Of a stretch of 64,000 nucleotides of DNA, positions 17,802 through 26,908 are shown piece by piece. The notes under the pieces are model-generated. The model made no database searches and had not been told where the DNA came from. It saw nothing but the letters and a program-made list of their open reading frames with translations. Numbering within the stretch: the first letter of the stretch is position 1; every line of letters starts with the position of its first letter. The DNA comes from Sphingomonas quercus (GTDB taxonomy: Bacteria > Pseudomonadota > Alphaproteobacteria > Sphingomonadales > Sphingomonadaceae), in the NCBI RefSeq assembly GCF_018863195.1, contig NZ_JAHKRT010000001.1, forward strand, positions 62,001 to 126,000, read 5' to 3'. Made by a program: the position numbers and the translations under genes.

Positions 17802-20300
17802 TCACAGATCGCGCAGCGCGCGTGCCGGCCTGGCATTGAGCGCCGGCAGCGTGGCGAGCAGGCCGATGACCAGCGTGCCGACGCCGCCAAGCGCCAGCGT
17901 GGCCAGCACCACGCGCCAATCGGGCGCCCACTCCAGTTCCAGCACCCGCGTCACCACATACCAGCCGCCCGCCGCGCCGAAGACCAGCGCCAATATCGCC
18001 AGCGCCAGCGCCAGCAAGGCGAACTCCAGCGCCTGCGCCGCCAGCACTTGCGCGCGCGTTGCGCCGAGCAGCTTGAGCAGCACCGCGTCATAGACGCGCT
18101 GCCGCCGCGACGCCGCCACCGCGCCGACGAGCACGGCAATGCCGGCCAGCACCGCAACGGAGCCCGCGGCGCGGATGGCAAGGCCCATCTGGCCGAGCAC
18201 CGTCGCCACCTGCCCGATCACATCCTTCACCCGGATCAGCGAGGCGGACGGGAAGTCCGCCGTCACTGCGCGCGAAATCGCCGGCTCCTCGCTCGGCGCC
18301 ACGGCAATCGTCGCCGAGACGGTGTGCGGCGCCGCCTCCAGCACGCCGGGCGCGAACAGGATGGCGAAGTTGAACCCCATCGTGTCCCACTCGATCTCGC
18401 GGAACGAGGCGATATGGGCGGGGATCTCGACGCCAAGCACCGACACGGTGAGGCTGTCGCCGATCTTCAGGCCGAGGGCGCGCGCGGCCTGCACGTCGAT
18501 CGAGACGAGCGGGGGCCCGCGATAATCACCCGGCCACCATTTGCCCTCCACTACCCGGCTGCCGGCCGGCAAGCTCGCGGCATAGGTCAGGCCCCGGTCG
18601 CCGCGCAGCATCCAGGCGTCGGACGGAATATCCTTCATTTCCTCGACGCGCCGACCGCCTATCTCGACGACCGCGCCGCGCAGCATCGGCACGGTACGCA
18701 CCTCGGCGCGAGGCGCGCGAGCGGCGACGAGTTCGCGGAAGCGCGCCGCATCATCCTTGGGCAAGTCCAGCACGAAGAAGCTCGGCGCCCGGGCCGGAAT
18801 GGCACCGGTGAGGGAGGCACCGAGGCTTGTCTCGATCACCGCCAGCGTCGCGAACAGGGTCAGGCCGAGGCCGAGGGCGACCACCAGTTGGCCGGTCGGC
18901 GCGCCCGGGCGATGAAGGTTGGCGATGGCAAGGCGCGCCAGCGGCCGGCGCGGTCGCGGCAAGGCCGCGGCGATCCGCCTGACCGCGACGCCGATGCCCG
19001 CCAGCAGGGCGAGCAGCCCCGCCACCCCGGCAATGAAGCCCGCCGCGATCATCCTGTCGTCGGCACCGAGAATCGCCAGCGCCGCGATGGCCAGCGCCAG
19101 CCCGCCCTGCAGCAGCCGCACCCGCCCGCCCGGCGCCGCCATCGGCTCGACCCCGCCGCGAAACAGCGAGGCCGCCGTCACCGCCCGCGCCCGGGCAAGC
19201 GGCGCCAGCGAGAACAGCAGTGCGACGAGCAGCCCATAGGCCGCCGCCACCACCATCGGCAGCGGGTGCAGCGCGAAGCCCGGCCGCACCGGCAGCGCGT
19301 CTCCGGCAAGCGCGCCCACGGCCGGCGGCACCAGCGCCCCGATGACGAGGCCGGCTGCCACCCCGATCGCGGCGACGATGCCGATCTGGGCGAGATAGGC
19401 GAGGAAGATGGTCCGCGAATCCGCGCCCAGCGCCTTGAGGACGGCGATGCCGCGGCGCTTGCCGTCCAGCCAGGACGACACGCCATTGCCGACGCCGATT
19501 CCGGCCACGGCCAGCGCCGCCAGCCCGACCAGCGACAGGAATTGCCCGAGCCGCGTGATGAAGCGGCGCAGCGACGGCGCGGCGTTGGTGCGGTCGCGCG
19601 TCTCCCAGCCGCCGAGCGGGAAGCGCCGCTCAAGCGCCTCGGCAGTGGCGTGCGCATCGGCGATCGCTGGCGGCAGCTTGATGCGGTAGCGCGCCTGATA
19701 AAGGCTGCCGGGCATGACCAGGCCGGTCTGGTGCAGCGTGTCCATGCCGGCGATCGCCACCGGACCGAGGGTGAAGCCCTCGCCCAGCCGGTCCGGCTCC
19801 TCGGCGACGAAACCGATCAGCCGCAGACGGGCATCGCCGATCCTGACGCTGTCGCCGATGCGCAGGCGCAGCCGGTCGGCCAGCGCGGGCGCCACGGCCA
19901 CCTCGCCCGGCCCCGGCCGCGCCCGCAGCGCGCCCGGCGCCAGCCGGAAACTGCCGTAAAGCGGGTAACGCGCATCGACACCCTTGAGCTCGACCAGGGC
20001 CGTCTCCGCCCCATCCAGCCGGCTGGCCATGGCACGCATGCGGATCGTTTCCGAAACCAGGCCGGTACGGGCGAAGGCGGCCAGCTCGTCGGGGGCCGCG
20101 CGGCGCTGCGACACGCGCATCTCTATATCGCCGCCGACGATCCCCTGACCGGCCGCGGCCAGCCCCGAAAGGATCGCGGCCGACAGGCTTCCGACCCCGG
20201 CCAGCGCGGCGACGCCGAGCAGCAGGCAGATCGCCAGCAGCCGCAGCCCGCCAATGCCGCCGCGCAGATCGCGCAAACCCAGCCTCAGTGCGGCGTTCAC
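17802..20300 (-). CDS. ybbP: ABC transporter permease, YbbP/FtsX family
   Basis: 832 residues with around ten membrane segments and two MacB/FtsX-type periplasmic-domain modules (GGDIEMRV...LKGVDARYPLYG near 55-115 and a second after 480). Known relatives pair with YbbA and are thought to export or extract lipids or release substrates from the membrane. The GTG start overlaps the upstream ATPase stop by four bases (GTGA), so translation is probably coupled. E. coli has the same ybbA-ybbP pair next to divergent tesA, as here. Confidence 0.9.
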   Translation of the reverse strand: MNAALRLGLRDLRGGIGGLRLLAICLLLGVAALAGVGSLSAAILSGLAAAGQGIVGGDIEMRVSQRRAAPDELAAFARTGLVSETIRMRAMASRLDGAETALVELKGVDARYPLYGSFRLAPGALRARPGPGEVAVAPALADRLRLRIGDSVRIGDARLRLIGFVAEEPDRLGEGFTLGPVAIAGMDTLHQTGLVMPGSLYQARYRIKLPPAIADAHATAEALERRFPLGGWETRDRTNAAPSLRRFITRLGQFLSLVGLAALAVAGIGVGNGVSSWLDGKRRGIAVLKALGADSRTIFLAYLAQIGIVAAIGVAAGLVIGALVPPAVGALAGDALPVRPGFALHPLPMVVAAAYGLLVALLFSLAPLARARAVTAASLFRGGVEPMAAPGGRVRLLQGGLALAIAALAILGADDRMIAAGFIAGVAGLLALLAGIGVAVRRIAAALPRPRRPLARLAIANLHRPGAPTGQLVVALGLGLTLFATLAVIETSLGASLTGAIPARAPSFFVLDLPKDDAARFRELVAARAPRAEVRTVPMLRGAVVEIGGRRVEEMKDIPSDAWMLRGDRGLTYAASLPAGSRVVEGKWWPGDYRGPPLVSIDVQAARALGLKIGDSLTVSVLGVEIPAHIASFREIEWDTMGFNFAILFAPGVLEAAPHTVSATIAVAPSEEPAISRAVTADFPSASLIRVKDVIGQVATVLGQMGLAIRAAGSVAVLAGIAVLVGAVAASRRQRVYDAVLLKLLGATRAQVLAAQALEFALLALALAILALVFGAAGGWYVVTRVLELEWAPDWRVVLATLALGGVGTLVIGLLATLPALNARPARALRDL

Positions 20301-20989
20301 GCGGCGAGACGGTCGCTGATGATGCGCCCGTCGCCCATTTCGACGACCCGCGCACAGCGGGCGGCGAGCGCTGGATCATGGGTGATGACGAACAGCGTGG
20401 CGCCGCGCTCGCGCTGGCGGGCGAAGAGCAGGTCCATGATCTGGGCGCCGGTGGTGGCATCGAGGTTGCCGGTCGGCTCGTCGGCGAAGATCAGCTCCGG
20501 CGCCGGCGCGGTGGCGCGGGCGATGGCGACACGCTGCTGCTCGCCGCCGGAAAGCTGGGCCGGATAATGGCCGAGACGCCCGCCGAGCCCGACGGCCACC
20601 AGCTCGGCCTCGGCGCGTGCGAAGGCGTCCGGGGCGCCGGCCAGCTCAAGCGGCACCGCGACGTTTTCGAGCGCAGTCATCGTCGGCAACAGATGGAAGG
20701 CCTGCAGCACGATGCCGATGCGGCCCCGGCGGGCGCGGGCGAGGCCGTCCTCGTCCAGCGCGGCGAAGTCCTGGCCGGCGACGCGGATCACGCCGCGGTC
20801 CGCCCGTTCCAGCCCCGCCAGCACCGCCATCAGCGACGATTTGCCAGAGCCGGAAGGGCCAAGGATGGCGATGCTCATGCCTCGCGGCACGGCAAGGTCG
20901 ATGCCCTTCAGTATCTCGGTGCGCGCGCCGCCACTGCCCAGCGCGAGGGTGACATTGTGCGCGTCGATGACGATATCGGCGTCCGGCAT
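20297..20989 (-). CDS. ybbA: ABC transporter ATP-binding protein, YbbA type
   Basis: 230 residues. Stand-alone ATPase of the MacB/LolD class: Walker A GPSGSGKSS near 45, signature LSGGEQQRVAIARA near 145, Walker B LIFADEPTGNLD near 168, H-loop ITHDPALA. The FADEPTGNLD form is typical of LolD/MacB/YbbA. Start 20989 gives the usual length; the upstream ribosome site is weak. It energises the adjoining permease and is divergent from tesA. Confidence 0.9.
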   Translation of the reverse strand: MPDADIVIDAHNVTLALGSGGARTEILKGIDLAVPRGMSIAILGPSGSGKSSLMAVLAGLERADRGVIRVAGQDFAALDEDGLARARRGRIGIVLQAFHLLPTMTALENVAVPLELAGAPDAFARAEAELVAVGLGGRLGHYPAQLSGGEQQRVAIARATAPAPELIFADEPTGNLDATTGAQIMDLLFARQRERGATLFVITHDPALAARCARVVEMGDGRIISDRLAA

Positions 20990-21004
20990 GATGGGAGGAT
21001 CTCG

Positions 21005-21679
21005 GTGAGGCGTTATGGCAATGCATATGGCGCTGCGCGACAGCTTGTCCAACTCGCGCTGGCGATTCTTCTTGTCGGCGCCGCGCCCGCCCTCGCCCAG
21101 CCCCGGCCGGCGGCCACCGCGCAGCCGCTGGTCGTCGCTTATGGCGACAGCCTCAGCGCCGGCTACCGGCTCGGGCCGACGGAAGGGTTCGCGCCGCGGC
21201 TGGAGGCGGCGCTGCGCAAGGCCGGCATCGCCGCCAGGGTCCATAATGCCGGCGTTTCCGGCGATACCAGCGCCGCCGGGCGCGCGCGCCTCAACTGGGT
21301 ATTGTCCGCGCTTGGCCGCAAGCCCGATCTCGTCATTCTGGAACTCGGCGCGAACGACATGCTGCGCGGCCTGCCGCCCGCGCAGACTCGTTCAAATCTC
21401 GACGCTATTCTTGCCGACATGAAACGACACAATATTCCGGTACTGCTCGCCGGTATGCGCGCGTCGGGTAATCTTGGAGTCGTCTATCGCCGCCAGTTCG
21501 ACGCCATCTATCCCGATCTGGCACATGTATATCGGGTGCCGCTCTACCCCTTTTTCCTCGACGGGGTCATCGGCCAACGCGCGTTGCAGCTCGACGACGG
21601 AATGCATCCCAATGCACGCGGCGTTGATCGCATTGTCACCGGCATCCTTCCTCTGGTTCGCCGCGCGTTGGGCAAATAA
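21005..21679 (+). CDS. tesA: Arylesterase / lysophospholipase / acyl-CoA thioesterase I family
   Basis: 224 residues from GTG 21005, preceded by GGGAGGA with good spacing. A signal peptide (to APALAQ) leads to an SGNH hydrolase: YGDSLSAGY (Ser), AGVSGDTSAAG (Gly), ELGANDMLRG (Asn) and DGMHPNARG (Asp, His). These match TesA, a periplasmic thioesterase/protease/lysophospholipase. Its divergent placement beside ybbA-ybbP is conserved across proteobacteria and hints at shared lipid handling. Confidence 0.9.
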   Translation: MRRYGNAYGAARQLVQLALAILLVGAAPALAQPRPAATAQPLVVAYGDSLSAGYRLGPTEGFAPRLEAALRKAGIAARVHNAGVSGDTSAAGRARLNWVLSALGRKPDLVILELGANDMLRGLPPAQTRSNLDAILADMKRHNIPVLLAGMRASGNLGVVYRRQFDAIYPDLAHVYRVPLYPFFLDGVIGQRALQLDDGMHPNARGVDRIVTGILPLVRRALGK

Positions 21680-21783
21680 TGAGGCAAAGCGGCGGGAAGG
21701 CGCGATTTCAGGGCCATTCCGGGATAGACGCCGGCATGCAAACCCGCCTATCTGCCGCCTCCAATCAACAAAGGGCTCTCCCT

Positions 21784-22059
21784 ATGAACAGCAATGACCT
21801 CGCAGACCACGTCGCCGGTATCGCCAGCGTTTCCAAGTCCGACGCGCGCAAGATTGTTGACGCCGTCTTCACCGCGCTGACCGACGCTGCGTCGAAGGGC
21901 GAGGAGGTCTCCATCAACGGCTTCGGCAAGTTCAAGGTGAAGGAAAGTCCGGCCCGCGATGGCCGTAATCCCGCCACCGGCGAGCCGATGAAGATCGCCG
22001 CTTCGAAGAAGCTCGGTTTCTCCGCCGCCAAGGCGGTCAAGGATCGCCTGAACGGCTGA
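21784..22059 (+). CDS. HU-family nucleoid protein
   Basis: 91 residues, the normal HU length. The dimer core (NDLADHVAGIASVSKSDARKIVDAVF) and the DNA-clasping arm with GRNPATGEPMKI, including the NPxTG proline, are present. Start 21784 has AAAGGG upstream. A strong hairpin follows the stop. Likely an abundant homodimeric DNA-bending protein; the genome may hold other HU/IHF genes. Confidence 0.95.
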   Translation: MNSNDLADHVAGIASVSKSDARKIVDAVFTALTDAASKGEEVSINGFGKFKVKESPARDGRNPATGEPMKIAASKKLGFSAAKAVKDRLNG

Positions 22060-22066
22060 TTCCTCG

Positions 22067-22094
22067 CTTGGGGGACGGTGCGCCGTCCCCCAAG
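22067..22094 (+). terminator. Strong hairpin after HU gene
   Basis: A perfect 12-bp stem, CTTGGGGGACGG against CCGTCCCCCAAG with loop TGCG, begins eight bases after the HU stop. The nearest T-run is about 30 bases further. Probable terminator. Confidence 0.65.
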
Positions 22095-22224
22095 ACCCCG
22101 CCTAGACTGGCCGTGATCCTTTTTTTGGGTAGCGCCTGCGGATTTTGATTTATCGCGCTAGCATTCCGCTGTATTTGAGCTATTGGGCTTTGTTCAAGAT
22201 ATGCTCACGGCAGAGGAACGTGCC

Positions 22225-22752
22225 ATGGCCGATAATGAAACACTCATCACACTGACCGCCGACATCGTGGCGAGCTTCGTCGCCCATAATCATGTCGGTG
22301 TCGCCGAGACGCCCGATCTCATCCGCAGCGTGCATGATGCGCTCAGCCGACTTGGCCAGCCGGACGCCGCTCCCGAGCCGGAGAAGCCGAAGGGCGCCGT
22401 TTCCATTCGCGCCAGCATCAAGCCGGACGGCATCATTTCGATGATCGACGGCCGCAAGTATCAGACGCTGCGCCGCCACATTTCCGGCCACGGTTATACG
22501 CCGGAAACCTACCGCGACACTTTCGGCCTGCCGCGCGATTATCCGATGGTTTCCGCCAATTATTCGGAAACCCGCCGCGCCATGGCGAAGAAGATCGGCC
22601 TGGGCCGCAAGCGCGCCGCCGAAGCTGCCCCCGCCCCTGTGGCTGAGGCGCCCAAGAAGGCCGGTCGCAAGCCGCGCGCTGCTGCCGCCGCCGCGCCGGT
22701 CGAGACGCCGAAGGCCCCCGCTCGCCGCCGCGGTCCGCGCAAGTCGAGCTGA
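22225..22752 (+). CDS. MucR/Ros family transcriptional regulator
   Basis: 175 residues. The MucR domain covers about 5-130: TADIVASFVAHNHV, then the DNA-binding core RKYQTLRRHISGHGYTPETY, then GLPRDYPMV and RRAMAKKIGLG. Classical Ros proteins hold zinc with two Cys and two His. Here the Cys positions read IISMID, so only the histidines remain. The tail is Ala/Pro/Lys/Arg-rich (KKAGRKPRAAAAAAP), like H1-type tails. AGAGGAA precedes ATG 22225. MucR proteins act as H-NS-like silencers and cell-cycle or exopolysaccharide regulators. An AT-rich leader of about 100 bp precedes it. Confidence 0.9.
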   Translation: MADNETLITLTADIVASFVAHNHVGVAETPDLIRSVHDALSRLGQPDAAPEPEKPKGAVSIRASIKPDGIISMIDGRKYQTLRRHISGHGYTPETYRDTFGLPRDYPMVSANYSETRRAMAKKIGLGRKRAAEAAPAPVAEAPKKAGRKPRAAAAAAPVETPKAPARRRGPRKSS

Positions 22753-22920
22753 TCGGATCAACTATCGCCCGCTCCACGCCTGCGGGCGCGGGGCGGGCGG
22801 GTGATCCAATTTGACTGCATCATGTTGAATCCTTCGACAGGCCCAGAACGGGCTTGTTTCAGCATGCACTGAGCTACGCACACCTGTGCTTGTGAAGGAC
22901 GGAGCTTGTGAAGAAGCGGC

Positions 22921-22950
22921 CCCTGACATGTTCAGGGCGTGCCCCCCCCC
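22921..22950. repeat. Degenerate REP-like hairpin and C9 run
   Basis: CCCTGA and TCAGGG around CATGT (22921-22937) form a small palindrome similar to the core of the array near 42.3-42.7 kb. Nine consecutive C follow at 22942-22950. It lies in the 277-bp gap between mucR and the aminotransferase, which holds no gene I can support. Confidence 0.45.
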
Positions 22951-23029
22951 GAACGAGTACAGGGTGACGACAGTTAGACCGCGCACCCGCGCGATCTGGC
23001 TGAATTAAGCATCGCGAGAGGCTGATCGC

Positions 23030-24382
23030 CTAGTCAATCTGTCCAAGGACGGTTGCGATCCGCGACACGATCTCATCAATCTGTCCGTTTTCGACAATCA
23101 ATGGCGGCGACAGGGCGATGATGTCCGCCGTTACCCGAATCAAAAGCCCTTCGTCGAAGCAGCGGTGGAACGCCTCCATCGCCCGCGCGCCCACGGCGCC
23201 TTCGCGCGACGTCAGCTCGATGCCGGCGACGATGCCGATATTACGGATATCGACGACATGGCGGGCGCCCCTCAGTCCATGCACCGCCTCCTCCCAGCGG
23301 CGGGCGAGCCCGCCGGCGCGATCGAACAATGCTTCCTCCGCATAAAGGTCGAGCGTCGCAATGCCGGCGGCAGCGGCCAGCGGGTGGCCGGAATAGGTGT
23401 AGCCATGGAAGAATTCGATGCCCGGCCCGGCGCCGTCGACCACCGTGTCGTGCACCTCGCGGCTCGCCGCCACCGCGCCCATCGGCACCGCGCCGTTGGT
23501 CAGGCCCTTGGCCACCGTCAATATATCGGGGGTCACACCGAAATAGTCCGCCGCCGTCGCCGACCCGAGCCGGCCGAAAGCAGTGATCACCTCGTCGAAG
23601 ATCAGCAATATGCCGTGCGCGCTGGTGATCTCGCGTAGCCGTTGCAGATAGCCGCGCGGCGGCACCAGCACGCCTGTCGAGCCGGCCACGGGCTCGACGA
23701 TCACCGCCGCGATCGTCTCGGCGCCATGCAGGGCGACGAGCTCTTCCAGCTCACCGGCGATATCCTGGTTGGTGGTGCCCATGCCGCGCGTGAATGGGGC
23801 AGTGCCGCCATGGGTATGGGACAAATGGTCGACGCCCCACAGCTGCGCGGAAAAGCCCCGGCGATTGCCGCCGATGCCGCCCACCGACATGCCGCCGAAA
23901 TTGGTGCCATGATAGCCGCGTTGGCGACCGATCAGCCGGGTGCGCCCGGATTGGCCCCGTGCGCGGTGATAGGCGAGCGCCATCTTCAGCGCCGTATCCG
24001 CCGATTCCGATCCGGAATTGGTGAAGAAGATGCGGTCCAGCCCCTTGGGCATAATCGCCGCCAGCTTGTTGGCCAGCACGAACGGCAGCGGATGGCCGAG
24101 CTGGAATGTTGGCGCGAAATCGAGCGTTGCCGCGGCGTCCTGGATGGCGCGGACGATGGATTCCCGGCCATGGCCGGCGTTGACGCACCACAGGCCCGCA
24201 GTTCCGTCGAGAATCCGGCGACCGTCCGGCGTCCGGTAATACATGCCGTCCGCCGAGACGAGCATGCGCGGAGCAGCCTTGAACGAGCGATTATCCGTGA
24301 ATGGCATCCAGAAGGCGGACAGGTCCGCATCGCCTTCCCGGTTTATTTCCGGCGCAGGCATGCGCCCTGCAACTCCCGTCAT
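23030..24382 (-). CDS. Class III omega-aminotransferase (beta-alanine--pyruvate type)
   Basis: 450 residues, PLP-dependent. Early block FWMPFTDNRSFKAAPRM is typical of omega-amino acid:pyruvate aminotransferases. Further motifs are NSGSESADTALKMA (phosphate-binding), YHGTNFGG, LIFDEVITAFGR (Asp contacts the PLP nitrogen) and TVAKGLTNG with the Schiff-base lysine. It would move the amino group of beta-alanine or similar amines to pyruvate. Start 24382 (ATG) is uncertain; 24361 and GTG 24391 are alternatives. A LysR gene lies 120 bases upstream on the same strand and may control it. Confidence 0.9.
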   Translation of the reverse strand: MTGVAGRMPAPEINREGDADLSAFWMPFTDNRSFKAAPRMLVSADGMYYRTPDGRRILDGTAGLWCVNAGHGRESIVRAIQDAAATLDFAPTFQLGHPLPFVLANKLAAIMPKGLDRIFFTNSGSESADTALKMALAYHRARGQSGRTRLIGRQRGYHGTNFGGMSVGGIGGNRRGFSAQLWGVDHLSHTHGGTAPFTRGMGTTNQDIAGELEELVALHGAETIAAVIVEPVAGSTGVLVPPRGYLQRLREITSAHGILLIFDEVITAFGRLGSATAADYFGVTPDILTVAKGLTNGAVPMGAVAASREVHDTVVDGAGPGIEFFHGYTYSGHPLAAAAGIATLDLYAEEALFDRAGGLARRWEEAVHGLRGARHVVDIRNIGIVAGIELTSREGAVGARAMEAFHRCFDEGLLIRVTADIIALSPPLIVENGQIDEIVSRIATVLGQID

Positions 24383-24502
24383 CCGCTCCACCCCCCTGGC
24401 CGCCTTGGCCCGACCATCAGGCCCCGGAAGGCGATCGGCAAGTTGCGATCACAGTCATGCTCGGTGCATTGGTTGCACCGGGCATGAAATGCCGGCCGTC
24501 GC

Positions 24503-25425
24503 TCAGCCCCTGGTGGCAAAGCGGACCACCTCCGCCTGGAGGAAACGGCGGAATTGCAGGATAGCGTCCGCCGACCAGCGATCCTCGCGGCTGACATAGG
24601 CATAGGCGCCGATCACCACCGGCCGCGTCCCCGGCACGCGCAGCTCGACGAGGCTGCCATTCTTCAGATCCGCATCGACCAGATAGGCGCTGGCAAGGGC
24701 GAGGCCGCGACTGTTGCGCGCGGCGGCGATGGCGAGATGGGCGTGCCACAACAAGGGCCCGGGCAATTTGGGCGGCGTGGCAACGCCGTTGCGTTCGAGC
24801 CAGGAGCGCCATTGCTGGTCATGCTCCTCGTGCAGCAGCGGCGCATGCACGAGATTGTCGGCGGTGATCACGCCTTCCAGCTGGGCGGCGAGGGCCGGGC
24901 TGGCGACGATCATCACCTCCGGCCGCGCCAGTTCGACATGCTGGAGACCGCGGCCACCCGGCTCGGGCGGCGAGCCGTCGAGGTAGAAGCGGATGTCCAC
25001 GTCCGCTTCATGGGCAAGGAGATTGGCGCGCGCGTCGGTGGGGCGCAGCTCGACGCTGTAGCCGGGCCGCTCCTTCTCGAACAGGGCGACGCGCTCCGTC
25101 ACCCACTGCGCGGCGAAGCCCGGAACGCACCAGACGAGCAGCTGCTTGTGATCATCCGCGCCGCGGATCTCGGCGGTGGCGAGCGCCAGCTCGGCGAGCG
25201 CTGCCGAAATGCGCTCGTGATAGCGCCGGCCGAGTTCGGTCAGCGCGACATGGCCGGCGACGCGCTGGACCAGCGCCACGCCGAGCCAATCCTCCAGCTG
25301 GCGCAGATGCCGGCTGACCACGGAATGATCGAGATTGAGGCTCGCCGCCGCCCGCCTTATTCCGCCGAGCCGCCCGACCGCTTCGAAAGCGCGGATCGAG
25401 GCGACCGGCGGCAGCGCCCGCGCAT
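24503..25425 (-). CDS. LysR-family regulator, start-proximal frameshift
   Basis: GcvA-like LysR regulator. The conserved body reads LPPVASIRAFEAVGRLGGIRR, then SLNLDHSVVSRHLRQLEDWLG (helix-turn-helix), then a substrate-binding domain. That frame has no ATG, GTG or TTG before the stop upstream, except one at 25321 that would cut the helix-turn-helix in half. ATG 25425 has AAGGAAG upstream but is one base out of frame; one extra G in the GGG run at 25417-25419 would give MRGALPPVAS and a 307-residue protein. So either the sequence lost a base or the gene is broken. It probably regulates the downstream aminotransferase. Confidence 0.82.
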
Positions 25426-25534
25426 CATGTGCTTCCTTCGGTTTGATCGGCGCCTGTCCCGTCCTCGAGCTCTGTCTGCGACCAGCCTACAGGAGCACCC
25501 GGCCGGATGGAACAGCATTGGGGCAATTCGCCGA

Positions 25535-26908
25535 TCAGGATTTGAGCCCGAGCAACACCGTCGGGATCAGCTCCGACACGGTCGGGTGAATCGGCACCGC
25601 CCAGCGCAGCGCCGACACCAGCTGATCGGCGTTCATCATGTCGAGTATGCCGTGGATCGCCTCGTCGCCGCCGGTGCCGAGGATCGCGGCGCCGAGGATG
25701 CGCTGGGTGTCGGCGTCGGCGACGATCTTCATGAATCCCTGAGTCTCGCCCTTCTCGACGGCGCGGCCGACCCTCGTCATCGGCCGGGTGGAAACCCAGA
25801 CATTGCGGCCGGCCTTGCGCGCCTCCGCCTCTGACATGCCGACACGGCCGAGCGGCGGATCAATGTAGAGCGCGTAGCCCGGGATGCGCTGCGACAGGCG
25901 GCGGTCTTCCCCATCCAGCAGATTGGCGGCGACGATCTCGAAGTCGTTATAGGCGGTGTGGGTGAAGGCGCCGCGACCGTTGCAGTCACCGAGCGCGAAG
26001 ACGCCGGGCACGCTGGTCTGCAGCCGGTCGTCGACCTGGATATAGCCGCGCGCGTCCGTGGCGACGCCGGCCACGTCGAGGCCAAGGTCGTCGGTATTGG
26101 GCCGCCGCCCGACAGCGAGCAGGACATGGCTGCCGACGACCTCCGGCGCGCCCTCTTCGCAATCGACGCCGACGGCGACGCCGCCATCGTCCAGCTTGCG
26201 GAAGGCGATGCACTTCGCATTGGTGCGCACCGCGATGCCTTCCGCCTCGACGATGCCGCGCACCGCCGCCGAGATATCCTCATCCTCTCGGCCCACCAGC
26301 CGCGGGCCCATCTCGACCACGGTCACCTCCGCGCCGAAGCGGCGGTACATCTGGGCGAATTCCAGCCCGATATAGGAGCCGCCGACTACCACCAGATGCC
26401 GCGGCAGGTCATCGAGCGCGACGATGCCGGTGTTGGTCAGGAAGGCGATGTCATTGACGCCCGGCATGTCGGGCACGCTGGCCCGTCCCCCGACATTGAG
26501 GAAGATGCGCGGCGCCCGCAGCTCCTCGCCGTTGACGGCGATGCGATCCGGCCCGGTGAAGCGCGCGTGGCCGCGGATGAAGTCGAGCCCGGCCATCCCT
26601 TCCAGCCAGCGCTCGTTATTGCCGCGCGCCGTCAGCGTCACCTGTCCGGCGCGGGCGGCGACGGCTTTCATGTCGACCCCGATGTCGCCGCCGATCGTGA
26701 CCCCGAAATCGCCGTGGCGCCGGGCGAGGTGCGCGGCATAGGCGCTGGCGACCAGTGCCTTGGTCGGCATGCAGCCCGTGTTGACGCAAGTGCCGCCGAC
26801 GAGATGCCGCTCGATCAGCGCGACCTTCATTCCCGCTTCGGTGAGCCGGCCGGCTAGCGACGGCCCCGCCTGTCCGGCGCCGATGATAATCGCATCGAAC
26901 TGCCGCAT
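25535..26908 (-). CDS. Pyridine nucleotide-disulfide oxidoreductase, mercuric reductase-like
   Basis: 457 residues. FAD motif IIIGAGQAGPSLAGRL at the N-terminus; redox-active cysteines in GGTCVNTGCMPTKAL (CVNTGC); NAD(P) motif VVGGSYIGLEFAQ; FAD motif FALGDCNGRGAF; C-terminal dimer domain with VPIHPTVSELIP, supplying the catalytic histidine. It lacks the HMA domain and the C-terminal cysteine pair of true mercuric reductases, so it is an uncharacterised flavoenzyme of that group. Its ATG overlaps the preceding stop (TGATG), so it is coupled to the DUF4126 gene. Confidence 0.88.
   Translation of the reverse strand: MRQFDAIIIGAGQAGPSLAGRLTEAGMKVALIERHLVGGTCVNTGCMPTKALVASAYAAHLARRHGDFGVTIGGDIGVDMKAVAARAGQVTLTARGNNERWLEGMAGLDFIRGHARFTGPDRIAVNGEELRAPRIFLNVGGRASVPDMPGVNDIAFLTNTGIVALDDLPRHLVVVGGSYIGLEFAQMYRRFGAEVTVVEMGPRLVGREDEDISAAVRGIVEAEGIAVRTNAKCIAFRKLDDGGVAVGVDCEEGAPEVVGSHVLLAVGRRPNTDDLGLDVAGVATDARGYIQVDDRLQTSVPGVFALGDCNGRGAFTHTAYNDFEIVAANLLDGEDRRLSQRIPGYALYIDPPLGRVGMSEAEARKAGRNVWVSTRPMTRVGRAVEKGETQGFMKIVADADTQRILGAAILGTGGDEAIHGILDMMNADQLVSALRWAVPIHPTVSELIPTVLLGLKS

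Noticed and set aside
18048-20567. Long plus-strand frame opposite ybbP and ybbA
   Set aside because: Arg/Gln/His-rich shadow with no domain; the minus-strand genes explain the region.
25535-26908. True mercuric reductase
   Set aside because: No heavy-metal-binding N-domain, no C-terminal cysteine pair and no other mer genes nearby.
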